Below, in pieces: positions 1 through 9,136 of a stretch of 64,000 bases of DNA. A program made the translations under genes and the position numbers. Positions within the stretch are counted from its first letter, which is position 1, and every line of letters starts with the position of its first letter. The stretch lies in NCBI GenBank assembly GCA_021800275.1, contig JAJYZB010000002.1:196997-260996 (forward strand), written 5' to 3'. The notes beneath the pieces were generated by a model. That model did no database searches. It was not told the DNA's origin and was given only the letters and a program-made list of their open reading frames with translations. The DNA is from a bacterium (lineage in GTDB: Bacteria; Vulcanimicrobiota; JABDET01).

Positions 1-2
1 GG

Positions 3-2747
3 ACCGCAAGATATCATTTAGGAAAAGCTTTTACTTCCATCAAAAATCTCGATCAGGCGATCATTGAACTTGAAATGGCTTCAGAGTTATCCACCGGAAT
101 CCCTGAAATTCATCATGAATTAGGGAAAATTTACCATCAATTAGGAAAATTTTCAAAGAGCTTGGAGCATTTTAGAAAGGCGATTGATCAAAATTCAAGC
201 AGCCCAGAATTCTATTTCGATCTATCTCTCCTTTTGACGGATGAAAAAAGATATGATCTTGCGCTGAGGCAGTTAGAAAAAGCTCTAAAACTTAACCCTG
301 GCAGCAAACCGTATTTACTAAAACGCGCAGAAGTATTTCGCAAGCTTAAAAATTGGCCCGCTGCGCTGCGTGATGGAGAAGCTGTTTTGTCTCAGGAACC
401 TGATTGTCTGCCCGCCCTTCTTGAGGTGGGCGAATCTGCTTTAGAATTGAAAGATTCGGCCAAAGCTCTTCAAAACCTTGAAAAAGCTTCTCAAATAGAC
501 CCTGGAAATACTTTTGTTCTTTTCCTTCTCGGCAGTCTTTACCTTGAACAAGGAAAATTTGAAAAAGCAGTGCCTGCTTTTTTAATGTGCCTAAAAAAGA
601 ACTCCGAAAATTTTCAGGCTTATTTTAATTTAGGAAAATGCTATCGTGCGCTAGAGGACTATGCCAGCGCGCTGTGGGCTTTCGAAAAAACTCTGGCCAT
701 CCATAAAATGCATGCAGAAGCTTATTTTTTCAAGGGCATATGCCAGATTGAATTAAAAGATTATTCCGCCGCCGCAAAATCTTTCGTTAAAGCTGAAGAA
801 GCGGGAATGAGCTCAGACACTTTGTTTTATCAGATGGCGAAAGCATATTTCAACATGGGGAATTTAAAACAGGGAATTCAGCAATTGGAAAAAGCGCTTC
901 AGAAAAAACCCGATGACCCAGCTTATTCTCACCTCATGGCTGAATTCCACTTAAAAATGGGGCATTATCCAGAATCTTACTCGCTCTTAGAAAAGCTCAC
1001 AAAAACTCATCCTGAGCAGGAGACATCTCATTTTCTTTTAAGCAAAGTCGCTTTAACTCTTGACAATCTTGAAAAAGCAGAAGAAGCGGCTCAAAAAGCA
1101 GTTTCAATACAGCCTGAAAATCCAACTTTCCTCTTCCAGTTAGCCAACATTCAGTTCAGGAGAAAGAACTGGCAAAAATGCATCGGGAATGTTCAAAAAG
1201 CAATTCATTCTCTTCCTGTTCAGAACAGTTATGGAGAACTGGGGCTGTATTATGAACTTCTAGGGTCCGCTTTAGAACAGGAAAAAGAGTATTGCAAATC
1301 CATTGAAGCTTTCCAGCAAGCTATTAAACTTGATCCTTTAATGGAAAACAGAGGGACAATTTATTATCGGACAGGATTAATTTATCTTACCCTTGGAAAA
1401 ACAAAAGAAGCTTTGCGCTTTTTTCAGAAAAGCATGGACAATGAATTGGTTGACACAAAACTTTATGAATCAATAGCCCAAACATTCATTCTTCAGGAAG
1501 AATGGGAGAAAGCCCGAGACACTCTATTAAAAGCAAGTCAACTCTATAAACTCCCTTTTTCATCTTCCATACTGATGCTGAAAGTTCTCGTCAAGTTAAA
1601 TTCATTAGGAGAAGCACAGGTTTTTTTTGAGAATGCCCTGGAAAATTTAAAACAGGCGGAAAACCTCGCCGAAAAAATGGAATTTTATGAAAACGCTGGG
1701 GAGTTTCACTTTCAGAAAGGAGATATTGAAAAAGCAGAAGAGTGGTTTAAAAAAGCAGTGGAACTCAATCCTCAAAGCCCTACCATTTTAATGAATCTAG
1801 GAGCGTCCTTTTTAAGCGGCGGAAAAGCAGCTGAAGCGATTCCACTGCTCCGAGCTGCTGTTTCCATTGAACCCGCTCTTTTAAAAGCACAACTTTTGCT
1901 TGCCCGCGGGCTGATTTCGCTGAAAAGCGATGAATCGGCAGTGAATGTTCTGGATGACACCTTGGCCGCCTTTCCTTCTTCAGGAGAAGCCCATTATTTG
2001 AGAGGACAGATTTTAACTCGTAAAGGAAGATTTAGAGACGCGGAAAAGTCATTCGAAAAAGCGCTTCAATTTTATTCCAATCAAGCTGAAGTTTATGTTG
2101 CTTTAGGACAAAGTTATTTCGCAAAAGGAGAAACTCAAAAAGCTTTAGAAAATTTCCAAAAAGCCGCTAAATCATCTCCAAAGCTGCATCTGGCTTATTC
2201 TGAAGCGGCAAGAGTTTATGCCGCCCATGGGGACATGGACACCGCTCTAAGTTACTATGAGCAGGCCATTGAAATAAGCCCCAGGGACGCGAATTTACTT
2301 TTTCAAGTTGGCCTTCTGCTCTACCGCCAAAAAAGAGTCGATGATGCCATTGAAGCATACAAAAAAGCGGTGCAGCTGGATAAAGGATTTTTCCAGGCAC
2401 ACACTTATCTCGGAATTGCATATGCGAGTATTGACAAACTGGAAAAAGGAATCGAAGAATATAAAAAAGCTTTGAAAATCAAACCAACTGATTCGACCAC
2501 TCGCTATAATCTGGCTGTTGCCTACACGAAAGCCAGGAAATTTGACGAAGCCCTTGAAGAATGTCAGAAAGTGGTGGCCATAGATCCAGACTACACAGAA
2601 GCCCATCAAGCCCTTTCGTTTCTACATGAAAAGAAAGGCAATATAAAAGAAGCAGTGCTGCATCTGGAAGAAATATTGAAAAGAGTTGACAACGGAAGTT
2701 TAAAGGAAGAACTCGTAAAGAAAATTGAAAGGTTAAAAAGCTCATGA
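3..2747 (+). CDS. Large tetratricopeptide-repeat protein, 5' end cut by window
   Basis: The protein is built almost wholly of 34-residue TPR units (A-Y-x-x-L-G-x-x-Y-x-x-x-G-x-x-x-x-A type), probably more than twenty, and would form a superhelical scaffold that binds other proteins. An ATG lies at 75, but the same frame is open back to base 3 and already reads as a TPR helix (YHLGKAFTSIKNLDQA), so the true start is left of the window. No signal peptide or enzyme domain is visible in the part seen. The gene is followed 65 bases later by two roadblock-type genes, and TPR and roadblock proteins often act together around small GTPases or motility complexes; that link is inference. Confidence is high for the fold and low for the role. 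Confidence 0.9.
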   Translation, partial: TARYHLGKAFTSIKNLDQAIIELEMASELSTGIPEIHHELGKIYHQLGKFSKSLEHFRKAIDQNSSSPEFYFDLSLLLTDEKRYDLALRQLEKALKLNPGSKPYLLKRAEVFRKLKNWPAALRDGEAVLSQEPDCLPALLEVGESALELKDSAKALQNLEKASQIDPGNTFVLFLLGSLYLEQGKFEKAVPAFLMCLKKNSENFQAYFNLGKCYRALEDYASALWAFEKTLAIHKMHAEAYFFKGICQIELKDYSAAAKSFVKAEEAGMSSDTLFYQMAKAYFNMGNLKQGIQQLEKALQKKPDDPAYSHLMAEFHLKMGHYPESYSLLEKLTKTHPEQETSHFLLSKVALTLDNLEKAEEAAQKAVSIQPENPTFLFQLANIQFRRKNWQKCIGNVQKAIHSLPVQNSYGELGLYYELLGSALEQEKEYCKSIEAFQQAIKLDPLMENRGTIYYRTGLIYLTLGKTKEALRFFQKSMDNELVDTKLYESIAQTFILQEEWEKARDTLLKASQLYKLPFSSSILMLKVLVKLNSLGEAQVFFENALENLKQAENLAEKMEFYENAGEFHFQKGDIEKAEEWFKKAVELNPQSPTILMNLGASFLSGGKAAEAIPLLRAAVSIEPALLKAQLLLARGLISLKSDESAVNVLDDTLAAFPSSGEAHYLRGQILTRKGRFRDAEKSFEKALQFYSNQAEVYVALGQSYFAKGETQKALENFQKAAKSSPKLHLAYSEAARVYAAHGDMDTALSYYEQAIEISPRDANLLFQVGLLLYRQKRVDDAIEAYKKAVQLDKGFFQAHTYLGIAYASIDKLEKGIEEYKKALKIKPTDSTTRYNLAVAYTKARKFDEALEECQKVVAIDPDYTEAHQALSFLHEKKGNIKEAVLHLEEILKRVDNGSLKEELVKKIERLKSS

Positions 2748-2812
2748 AGAAAGGGTTGAGAGGGACAAGTGAGAATAGATAATTTAAATTATATAATGAA
2801 AGAGGTCCTAAC

Positions 2813-4921
2813 ATGATGGAATTTTTGCGGGAAAGAATTTCGACTAATTTATCTGAAGAACAGGAAAACCACCTGCGGTCAGCGCTTTCCACGCAGTATG
2901 TTCCAGTTTTTGGTTCCGTAAATGCGAAATTAAAAGGACTTTTGAACGGGAGCGCAAAGGAAGCCTCCTCCTTTCAAGGAGACCTTTTTTTATCAAAAAA
3001 TCTCAGTGGCAAAACGCAAAATTTTTTTTATTATCTAAAAATTGCTTCAGGGCTTGAAATTGGTTCATTTTCCAGTGAGGAAGTTTCTGCAGACCACAAT
3101 GTCTTTGCGCAAACCGTTTTGGCAAGTTTAGGGACAGATGCTCAACGTCGCCGCGTCTCTTCTCTAAACCCGACCTTTTCTTCTTTGTTCCAGGAATGGG
3201 GGGGATTTTCCATTCCTGAAGGTGAACATCTGGCAGCCCGATTATTATTTGATTTAAAAGTAAGATCCTGGTTTAAAGACTTAATAAAATCCGAGAGAAA
3301 ACAGTGGACTGGGTCTAATGAAGACGTGCCTAGAGACATTCTTGATCAGATGGAAAAGCAGGGAATGCTCAAAAGTCAATTTTCTATCTTTTGTTCTTCC
3401 ACTGGAAATCAAATGATGATGGTTGAATCTTTGGAAGCAATAGAAGAAGCGGCAAAACAGGGTTTCAAATGTTTTGTGTGCGGACGTTCTTTCTCAGAAG
3501 AAAAACAGGTCCGATTTGTCAATCCAACTCCCTTTGGGAAAAGAATTGCCATTCCGAATTACTGGCTGGTTCTCCAAACTTATGAATCACTTTGGCCATT
3601 TCTTTCTAAAGATAAGATAAGCGTTATTTTTGAAAAAAACAGCGCCACTCTATTTGCCAATGTGGAGACAAGTCTTCTGTTGTTTGAAATCAAAGATGCT
3701 CCTTATCAGCTGCAGGATGCTTTCCTTTTTGCACAAAAAATTATGCTCTATAATCCAGCTGCCTCCTGTGTTTTTGCAACAGGAGGCATAAATGCAGAAG
3801 TAGCGCAGTATCTCGAATCAGCGCTGCCAGAGCATTTTTACAGGTCAGTAAACTCAAATGAGCAGCTGACAGATGCCCTGCCTCTTCTTTTAGAAAAAGC
3901 TTACCGCAGACATCTACGCGAAATTTTATCTCCTTTTACTCAACTTTCTGTCACCCCAGTCGATCTCTACGCTTTAAGCTATCTATTTTCCGAAGACACA
4001 ATTTCAATCCCGGGTCCCCAGACGGCTGATATTATGCCTCTTCCTGCGATAGAAGAGGTAGTCCCTGCCGCTCCTGAACCTCAACCCTTAAAAACCGAGA
4101 AAATGGATGAAATTCTGGAGACTCTTCCATCAGAAATTTTAGAGTTCGAACCCAGAGACACGATCCTTCACAAATCAAGCAAAAGCGCTGCTCTCGAAAA
4201 AATTCTGCTGGAACTTGGAAAAGGAGGCGCAGGCAGAGAATCCAGTTTACATATTCTGCTTCAAGATTTAAATGATGCGGACAAACGATCCAAAGCCTGC
4301 CTGGTTAGTCAGGATGGACTGGTGATTGCTTCAACCTTACAGGAAGAAATCAGCGAAATGTTCGCTTCTTATGGAACCGAGTTCTTTTCAAAAGCTAAAT
4401 CCATAGTGGAACAAACGAAGTTTTTTCCCATACAACGCCTATTTGCCTCATCCGAAAACTTTTCTCTTCAGATTTACCCTGTGTCCGAGTTTTATCTGAT
4501 TGTTACAACGACTTTAGAAACTGTTGTAACAGAACCCTTGCCTGAAACTTCTCTGCCAGAAGGTCTGAAACAGGTTTGCGATCATCTTCTGGAAAAACGC
4601 GGAATCGAAGGAGTTGAAATTTTAGATTCTGAAGGAAGCAGCTTGTGTCAGGCAGGATTACAGAGCGCCAATAAAACATTTTTCTTGCCCAATTTTTTAT
4701 CGGTTTTTTCAGAACTCGCACCCCGTTTTACCCAAGTTGGACAAGGCAATCTTAAATGTTTAGGTATCCGGGCTGATTCTGAACAAGAAGCTTTATTTCA
4801 AACAGAAAGAGGGCATCTTTTAACTCAAATAAATAGCGAACATCCATTTGAAGATATTGTGCCCGAAGTTCTCCCTATCACTCAAGACATTTCTCGATTT
4901 TTGAAATCAGCCGTACTGTAA
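2813..4921 (+). CDS. Protein of 702 aa with two degenerate roadblock/LC7-like domains
   Basis: I do not recognise residues 1-400, which read as a soluble alpha/beta protein with a CxxC pair at 220-223. A proline- and glutamate-rich linker runs from about 400 to 450. Two C-terminal stretches, about 485-568 and 585-700, carry the roadblock/LC7 signature (ACLVSQDGLVIAS and VEILDSEGSS, each followed by a helix and a beta strand). Roadblock domains dimerise and often bind or regulate Ras-like GTPases. Two ATG codons (2813, 2816) lie behind AGAGGT, and a TATAAT sits at 2792-2797 but without a good -35. The gene lies between the TPR gene and a free-standing roadblock gene, suggesting one complex (inference). 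Confidence 0.75.
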   Translation: MMEFLRERISTNLSEEQENHLRSALSTQYVPVFGSVNAKLKGLLNGSAKEASSFQGDLFLSKNLSGKTQNFFYYLKIASGLEIGSFSSEEVSADHNVFAQTVLASLGTDAQRRRVSSLNPTFSSLFQEWGGFSIPEGEHLAARLLFDLKVRSWFKDLIKSERKQWTGSNEDVPRDILDQMEKQGMLKSQFSIFCSSTGNQMMMVESLEAIEEAAKQGFKCFVCGRSFSEEKQVRFVNPTPFGKRIAIPNYWLVLQTYESLWPFLSKDKISVIFEKNSATLFANVETSLLLFEIKDAPYQLQDAFLFAQKIMLYNPAASCVFATGGINAEVAQYLESALPEHFYRSVNSNEQLTDALPLLLEKAYRRHLREILSPFTQLSVTPVDLYALSYLFSEDTISIPGPQTADIMPLPAIEEVVPAAPEPQPLKTEKMDEILETLPSEILEFEPRDTILHKSSKSAALEKILLELGKGGAGRESSLHILLQDLNDADKRSKACLVSQDGLVIASTLQEEISEMFASYGTEFFSKAKSIVEQTKFFPIQRLFASSENFSLQIYPVSEFYLIVTTTLETVVTEPLPETSLPEGLKQVCDHLLEKRGIEGVEILDSEGSSLCQAGLQSANKTFFLPNFLSVFSELAPRFTQVGQGNLKCLGIRADSEQEALFQTERGHLLTQINSEHPFEDIVPEVLPITQDISRFLKSAVL

Positions 4922-4933
4922 GGAGTGTGATAT

Positions 4934-5281
4934 ATGGAAGAAATTCTTGAAAAATTAAGCCAAACTACAGGTGTCATTGGATGTTTTATCACAGGGCTGG
5001 ACGGACTTGTCGTGGCAAGCAAAATTCGCTCTGATAAGGATCAGGATCTCCTGGCAGCCACAACGGCTGATCTCTTTAGAAGCCTTGGATCCGCTTTCGA
5101 AAAATTAGACGACGGCAAAACCGTGCTACTGACCATTGAGAGAACTAACGATAAAATTTTCATTTATCCCCTGGAAAACATGGAAACTATTCTGGTGGTT
5201 TTAAGTGAACCTAAAATCAATCTAGGGTTGATCAGGATGGAACTTCAAGAAGCCTTGAAAAAATTGAAGAATCATTTCTAA
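4934..5281 (+). CDS. Single-domain roadblock/LC7 protein (115 aa)
   Basis: This is a typical stand-alone bacterial roadblock domain: helix, then GVIGCFITGLDGLVVAS, a central helix, and two more strands ending in a C-terminal helix. Such proteins are dimers that modulate small GTPases such as MglA in gliding and pilus polarity systems, but no MglA-like GTPase gene is in this window. An AAGGAG-type ribosome site lies in the 12-base gap after the preceding 702-aa gene, so the two are co-transcribed. It likely pairs with the roadblock-like domains of that neighbour. The domain call is strong; the cellular role is unknown. Confidence 0.85.
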   Translation: MEEILEKLSQTTGVIGCFITGLDGLVVASKIRSDKDQDLLAATTADLFRSLGSAFEKLDDGKTVLLTIERTNDKIFIYPLENMETILVVLSEPKINLGLIRMELQEALKKLKNHF

Positions 5282-5397
5282 GTTTCTCATTTGAGTTTCT
5301 CGCAGTGAACTCCGCCTCTTTTAAGGAGAAATATCAGGCAGGAGTTCTGACAGCCCAATAGAAATATAAACAAATTTTATGGAGAGGGCTGAGTGAT

Positions 5398-6543
5398 TTG
5401 GCAAATTTTATTAGTAAACTTTTTCTGCTTACCGTGCTTTCAGCTTTTTGTCTTTCTGTTTTTTTTAATTCCCCCCCTGTTTGGGGAAACAGCAGCAGTC
5501 GGATCAAGAAACAGTGGCTGCTGAAGAAAGTAGAAGCTGCTCTGGGCGGATCTAAAAATATTCAGAAAATACAGACTCTTTCTTTTTATTGGAATGCGGC
5601 TGCCGCTGAAGCCGGGGAATCTGGATCGGTTTCTGAAAATTCCCAAGAGTTAGGAAAAGGGGAAGAATGGCTGACTATAGAGGGGAACGACCATATTCAT
5701 GGATCCTCTGCCTACAGCGGAGGGTCCACTGTGGAAGTGCTTTCTAATGGGCGTCAATCATTAAAAGTACCTGTCCTTGTTTCTGCTTTAACGCAAACTC
5801 TCCCGAGCAGTGGAGAAAACTGCTCAACAGGTCAAAATCCACTTTGCGTAAGCCCCTTATCCCTTGATTTTAATCCCTCTTTCAGGAATGCTGTTATGCA
5901 CGTTTATGCGAAAAACTTCACCGAAACAATTATTGAAAAGGACAACTGCCATGGAATTGCCTCTGTAAGTCCATCCTCAGGGAAAGGACCTCAGGTTTTT
6001 TTTAAAGTCAAAACAGATCATCCGGGCCGCTGTTTTATTACATTTAGTATAGATTCTCCTGCTGGCTGGCTTTTAAATGGGGATCAAGGAGCTGTTGGAA
6101 CCAGCAGTGGAAGCACCAGCACAGGCCAAATCTCAGGCCCTGATCTGTCTCGGGAGATTTCCAGGGTTTATTGGAAAACTTTTTCCTACCTGACTGCAGT
6201 AGGTCTCAGGGGAAAAGTGGATGATACTGTTAAAATAAAGGCTTCTCATTATATTCTAAAAATGTTCCCTGATGGAGGTGATCCGATTAAAGCATTTATC
6301 AGCAGAACAACTTTTCTTCCCGTAAAAATTCAGCTTGGGAATGACAGTGATCCAACCAGAGAGGTGATAAAATTCAGTCAATGGAAATGGATTAAAGGAG
6401 TTAGATTCCCTTTTAAAACCCTAACTTACTCTGTGGACCAATTCAGCGGAATCCCAAGAGTTGAACGGTTTGTTTTCAAAAAAATTCAGATCAATGCAGC
6501 TATTCCAAAAGGAGCATTTAAAAAGCCTCAGCCAGCGCTGTGA
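5398..6543 (+). CDS. Family A exported protein, copy 1: LolA-like with Ig-like insert
   Basis: A signal peptide (about 1-30) is followed by a helix with ALGGSKNIQKI and then beta-rich sequence. Residues about 152-222 look like a bacterial Ig-like strand set with Cys142, Cys150, Cys184 and Cys212 (VSPSSGKGPQVFFKVK, PGRCFITFS). The C-terminal third (YILKMFPDGGDPIKAFISRT, later EVIKFSQWKWIKGVRFP) resembles the concave sheet of LolA/LppX-like or DUF4292-type proteins. The start is TTG behind GAGAGGG, as no ATG fits. A paralogue at 12795-14045 keeps the same segments. It heads the A-B-C cassette, 17 bases before family B. Fold placement is tentative and no function is known. Confidence 0.75.
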   Translation: MANFISKLFLLTVLSAFCLSVFFNSPPVWGNSSSRIKKQWLLKKVEAALGGSKNIQKIQTLSFYWNAAAAEAGESGSVSENSQELGKGEEWLTIEGNDHIHGSSAYSGGSTVEVLSNGRQSLKVPVLVSALTQTLPSSGENCSTGQNPLCVSPLSLDFNPSFRNAVMHVYAKNFTETIIEKDNCHGIASVSPSSGKGPQVFFKVKTDHPGRCFITFSIDSPAGWLLNGDQGAVGTSSGSTSTGQISGPDLSREISRVYWKTFSYLTAVGLRGKVDDTVKIKASHYILKMFPDGGDPIKAFISRTTFLPVKIQLGNDSDPTREVIKFSQWKWIKGVRFPFKTLTYSVDQFSGIPRVERFVFKKIQINAAIPKGAFKKPQPAL

Positions 6544-6560
6544 AAGGATGATAAAGTAAA

Positions 6561-7892
6561 ATGAAAGCAGCAAAAATGATTGTTTTTTTATTCCTCTTAT
6601 GCACAGTCAATTTTTTCGCGGTGGGAGATCCGATCTCTGGATTTTCTCCTGGGTTTGTGGAAGGGCATGTTTTCTCAGAAGGCAAACCCTTAGCAGGAGC
6701 TAAAATTGACGTATTAGGTGTGGTTGTCAATAAGAAAACAGGGAAACCTTCAGCTTATACGATCTGCGGCGAAGGCTTCGCTTTTTCCACGGCTAGTGGA
6801 ACTTATGCTGCTGGAGTCAGCAGATTGAATACGTGTGAAAAAAAGAAGAAACCCAATTACAAGTATGAAGTCGAGGTATCAAAACGGGGTTACATATCGC
6901 AGAAAACCTTTATCAGTTTTAAAGAACGGCAGATCATTCAAAAAAATTTCATTCTGGTTCCTTCCAATATTTCGATTCAAGTTCATGTGGTAGGTCCTGG
7001 AGGCAGAAACATTCCTTATGCGTTTGTTATCCTAACAAAAAATATTGTTTTCACAAATGCCAAGCAAATTCTCAGCACCCGACTTACAGAGGTCGCCAGT
7101 GAAGCCCCTCTTTTTCGCACGGACCAAAATGGAATGGCTGTCATTCCTGTTTCTCCTGGGGATTATAAAGTCACAGCCCAGAAATTAGGGTATCAACTGG
7201 CAACCCAAAATCACAATCCTCTTGCAGATGCAGCCTGCAAAAAGTTTGAGCAGCGGGCTCTACGTTTTCATATTACAGGAAGCAGCAGCTGCAGCCATCA
7301 GCTTTATCCAGGCGCTTTTATCCATGCCAGCGCTGCCGGAACTGTTTATCCTGCTGTTCTTGAACTTGTTCCACAAACCGCTCCTCATTTTGTACTGCCA
7401 AAAGCCTATCAACAGTACCTGGCGAAAATGGCTCAAAAACTTAAAAAAGAAAAAACCGCTGCTTTTATTCCAGATCAGTTTATACTGATCGGATTTTCTC
7501 GACTTTCCCCGAACAACGTTTTTTTCTTCCAGATGCAACACCTTGCCCAGAATAGCCAGGGAGCAGTGATCGGGATTCTCAGATCCAATCTTCTGCTGAG
7601 CGGGGAAAAAATCGCTCCTCACTCGCATCTGAAGTTTTTTAATCCTCTGCTCTACGGTTATCCCAGCGCTGTCAGCGGATGGTTAGAAAAAAAAGGAATC
7701 ACCCCGTCTGACCGCTTAATTTACTCTTTTACAGATCCTACGGCTGAACCAGGCAGAACCTATTACTATTATGTGGGTGAGCTTCCTTATACAAGTTCTT
7801 ATGCAGTTCCTGGAAAAGAGGAAATGAATCTGAAAATTCAGCAGACAGCAGAACCAAGCTCCAATCCAGTAGAGGTTGTAACCCAAAAGTGA
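6561..7892 (+). CDS. Family B exported protein, copy 1: carboxypeptidase-regulatory-like repeats
   Basis: A signal peptide (about 1-22) precedes two CarboxypepD_reg/PEGA-like beta-sandwich domains. The first (about 32-135) has GHVFSEGKPLAGAKIDV and VEVSKRGYISQKTF; the second (about 138-225) has IPYAFVIL and FRTDQNGMAVIPVSPGDYKV. The C-terminal part (about 300-443) ends in TDPTAEPGRTYYYYV, which reads like a fibronectin-type strand pair. Such modules form binding or spacer domains on secreted proteins; no enzyme motif is present. The paralogue at 14122-15474 shares the order of segments, including FSPNNV/LSPNNV and the SFTDPT motif. It lies 17 bases after family A and 59 before family C, so the three are probably one transcript. 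Confidence 0.75.
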   Translation: MKAAKMIVFLFLLCTVNFFAVGDPISGFSPGFVEGHVFSEGKPLAGAKIDVLGVVVNKKTGKPSAYTICGEGFAFSTASGTYAAGVSRLNTCEKKKKPNYKYEVEVSKRGYISQKTFISFKERQIIQKNFILVPSNISIQVHVVGPGGRNIPYAFVILTKNIVFTNAKQILSTRLTEVASEAPLFRTDQNGMAVIPVSPGDYKVTAQKLGYQLATQNHNPLADAACKKFEQRALRFHITGSSSCSHQLYPGAFIHASAAGTVYPAVLELVPQTAPHFVLPKAYQQYLAKMAQKLKKEKTAAFIPDQFILIGFSRLSPNNVFFFQMQHLAQNSQGAVIGILRSNLLLSGEKIAPHSHLKFFNPLLYGYPSAVSGWLEKKGITPSDRLIYSFTDPTAEPGRTYYYYVGELPYTSSYAVPGKEEMNLKIQQTAEPSSNPVEVVTQK

Positions 7893-7951
7893 AATGCAGT
7901 TGTTGAAATTTAAAGCATGACTATCATTTAAAATAAAAGGAGGAATTACAA

Positions 7952-8761
7952 ATGTTCAAAAATAGATTTAATTTTTTTTTAGGGGCAGCGCTGCTTCTGG
8001 CTTCTGCAGCAGGAATTGTTTATGCTGGCGGAGGGATGAAACAGCTTTTCCTAAATGGAGTGGTTGTGTCAAACCGAATCAGGATGATGGATGGTGTCCC
8101 TTATGCCCCACTTCCTGATGTGGCGCGAGCTCTCAATCTCAGACTTTCTGCAGTTTCCACTGGATATGCGCTTACTGGCAGAAACTCAGGGACTGCTGCG
8201 CCTGTGAAATCTGCATCTAAAATCAAAGTGCCTCTGACAAACCTTCCTGCAAAACTGAATACTCAGGACTCCCACACTGTTGCTGTAGTCAATAATGTGA
8301 AAGCCAATCTAAATGAGTCTTCACATTCTTTATGGCTTCCCTTGAGCAGTCCAAGAGTGAAACAGGTCATGTCTGATTCATACTCCAATCCTTACTGGAC
8401 CCCGCCTATGACGATCAATGGACAGACTTATGGCAGCGGATATTTTATTCAAGCGTATAACGGGGGTCCTGGGATTTTAACCTTCTGGCTGGATCACCGC
8501 GGCTTTACAAAACTTCATGCTCTTCTTGGATTAGATGATCATGTGCAAGGAGACAATGCTGCTGTTTGGACTGTAACTTTTCTTGGAAATGGAAGAGCTT
8601 TAAAAACAGTGCAGGTGGATGCCTCTGACAGTCCGATGAAAGTATCAGTCCCTCTTTCAGGGGTCAATACTCTGAAAATTCAAGCTTCTGTTGATGGTCA
8701 GTGCTCCTGTTTTCCAGGGTTAGATATTGTAAATCCTGTTCTCCAGAAACAAACTAAATAA
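7952..8761 (+). CDS. Family C exported protein, copy 1: stalk domain plus NPCBM-like domain
   Basis: After a signal peptide (about 1-25) comes a copper-amine-oxidase N-terminal 'stalk' type domain (about 28-72: LFLNGVVVSNRIRMMDG, PYAPLPDVARALNLRL). A linker leads to an NPCBM-like carbohydrate-binding beta-sandwich (about 145-262: TYGSGYF, ALLGLDDHVQGDNAAVWTV, FLGNGRALKTVQV, LSGVNTLKIQ). Binding to cell-wall or extracellular glycans is a family-based inference. AAAGGAGG lies upstream of the ATG. Two closely related paralogues lie at 16569-17357 and 17378-18163. It ends the first cassette, just before a convergent tRNA-Ala gene. Confidence 0.8.
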   Translation: MFKNRFNFFLGAALLLASAAGIVYAGGGMKQLFLNGVVVSNRIRMMDGVPYAPLPDVARALNLRLSAVSTGYALTGRNSGTAAPVKSASKIKVPLTNLPAKLNTQDSHTVAVVNNVKANLNESSHSLWLPLSSPRVKQVMSDSYSNPYWTPPMTINGQTYGSGYFIQAYNGGPGILTFWLDHRGFTKLHALLGLDDHVQGDNAAVWTVTFLGNGRALKTVQVDASDSPMKVSVPLSGVNTLKIQASVDGQCSCFPGLDIVNPVLQKQTK

Positions 8762-8822
8762 AAACGTTCGAGCCCGCCGGTAAATCAGGCATAAATCCTG
8801 GTGGAGCTGAGCGGGCTCGAAC
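8760..8822 (-). terminator. Probable terminator that borrows the tRNA-Ala T arm as its first half
   Basis: Bases 8766-8777 are a perfect 12-base inverted complement of 8811-8822, which lie in the T arm of tRNA-Ala. Read on the minus strand the second arm is followed by CG and a T run (TTTTTATTTA). The loop is about 33 nt, long for an intrinsic terminator, so this is a suggestion and not a certain call. Confidence 0.45.
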
Positions 8823-8874
8823 CGCCGACCTTCTGCATGCCGAGCAGACGCTCTCCCAACTGAGCTACAGCCCC
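8799..8874 (-). tRNA. tRNA-Ala(GGC), CCA encoded
   Basis: The reverse complement folds as a full cloverleaf: acceptor GGGGCTG with CAGCTCC, anticodon stem TCTGC/GCAGA with loop TCGGCAT (anticodon GGC), T arm with GGTTCGAGCC, discriminator A and encoded CCA. The third acceptor pair is G-U, the classic alanine identity element. It lies convergent to the family C gene. Confidence 0.95.
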
Positions 8875-9136
8875 AAGGCATTTGAACAAGTTCAAGAATA
8901 TACCGCTTTATTCCTGCCATTAGTTTATTTCACTGACTGCTTAAAATTAGTTTTACAGCATTTTGATATTTGATCCATTTTATTTATGAGAGAATGTTGA
9001 CATACTTTCTTTTGAGTCCAGAATAAAATAAATTTATTTTCTGATGATCCAGATCACTGCCAGGAAATTGTCAGAATTTGTAGAAATTTATGCTCGTTAA
9101 TGAAAAGAACTGACATAAAGTATAAGGAGGTCAAAA

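Noticed and set aside
7222-7488. Open frame inside the family B gene
   Set aside because: It lies wholly within a gene with signal peptide and paralogue support, and its product is low-complexity Leu/Lys sequence with no ribosome site.
8720-8920. Minus-strand frame across tRNA-Ala
   Set aside because: It is the read-through of a tRNA gene, and contains no protein-like segment beyond that.
9044-9057. FNR-like palindrome ATGATCCAGATCAC before the Fe-S carrier gene
   Set aside because: It misses two of ten consensus bases and its distance to the nearest -10-like TATGCT (about 50) does not fit a standard activator position.
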